From positions 1 to 29,946 of the forward strand of contig CAAGAW010000030.1 of assembly GCA_900767465.1 (NCBI GenBank): a stretch of DNA of 29,946 nt, given 5' to 3'. Shown here piece by piece: positions 29,923 through 29,946 of this stretch; within the stretch, counting starts at the first letter, position 1; each line of letters opens with the position of its first letter. The stretch is from Clostridia bacterium (lineage in GTDB: Bacteria; Bacillota; Clostridia; Christensenellales; Pumilibacteraceae). The notes beneath the pieces were generated by a model. That model was given only the letters and a program-made list of their open reading frames with translations. It did not search any database and was not told where the DNA came from. The position numbers were made by a program, and so were the translations under genes.

Positions 29923-29946
29923 GGCTCGTAGCATAGCTACTTCGCC

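Noticed and set aside
1..29946. CRISPR array
   Set aside because: The repeats are irregular in length and spacing, occur in both orientations, and have no spacer pattern or cas genes.
1..29946. Circular plasmid or phage with overlapping ends
   Set aside because: The end match is only 52 bases with two mismatches, and the content is core chromosomal.
1..29946. tRNA, rRNA or other structured RNA genes
   Set aside because: No cloverleaf or rRNA-like conserved sequence was recognised in the gaps; a dedicated scan would be needed to exclude small RNAs.

Overview
The window reads as one contig from a Gram-positive bacterium, most likely an uncultured member of the Clostridia (Bacillota). This rests on gene order (secY-adk-map-KOW protein-infA-rpmJ-rpsM-rpsK-rpsD-rpoA-rplQ), zinc-binding (four-Cys) forms of S4, S14, L24 and adenylate kinase, and strong GGAGG ribosome binding sites. 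Several genes start with GTG or TTG, and the sigma-A-type promoters have TTGaca/TAtaaT boxes 17-18 nt apart. GC content looks close to 50%. Nothing seen fixes the genus.

Layout. Positions 1-900 are non-coding and consist of dispersed repeats ending in the terminator of the ribosomal cluster. Positions 902-16663, all on the minus strand, hold an unbroken S10-spc-alpha ribosomal protein supercluster, transcribed from rpsJ (S10) at about 16.7 kb down to rplQ (L17) at about 0.9 kb. It contains 26 ribosomal protein genes plus secY, adk, map, a small KOW-domain RNA-binding protein, infA and rpoA. A near-consensus promoter lies at 16884-16912, ahead of a leader of about 210 nt that can fold. A second promoter sits inside the cluster upstream of the KOW gene (4652-4680). 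The longest internal gap (3829-4029, before rpsM) can fold and may be a regulatory leader.

Positions 16930-29946 hold ordinary accessory and housekeeping genes, separated by repeat-filled gaps. They are: a membrane-anchored XRE regulator (-); a cytoplasmic SGNH hydrolase (+); an HAD phosphatase followed by a YbjN-like protein (-); a ParA ATPase tightly coupled to two AraC-type regulators (+); a membrane-anchored protein of unknown function (-); FtsH (-); and a two-gene operon (-) joining a glycosyltransferase 2/GtrA fusion to an acyltransferase-like protein with a long disordered tail. From 29.02 kb to the end there are only repeats.

The most distinctive feature is a mosaic family of non-coding repeats in nearly every gap outside the ribosomal cluster. 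They are built from a few recombined modules, several of which form perfect hairpins, and related copies lie at both ends of the contig. I found no defence system, CRISPR array, prophage, transposase, rRNA or tRNA. The best candidates for something undescribed are the repeat family, the ParA-AraC-AraC operon without parB, and the GT2/GtrA-acyltransferase pair.
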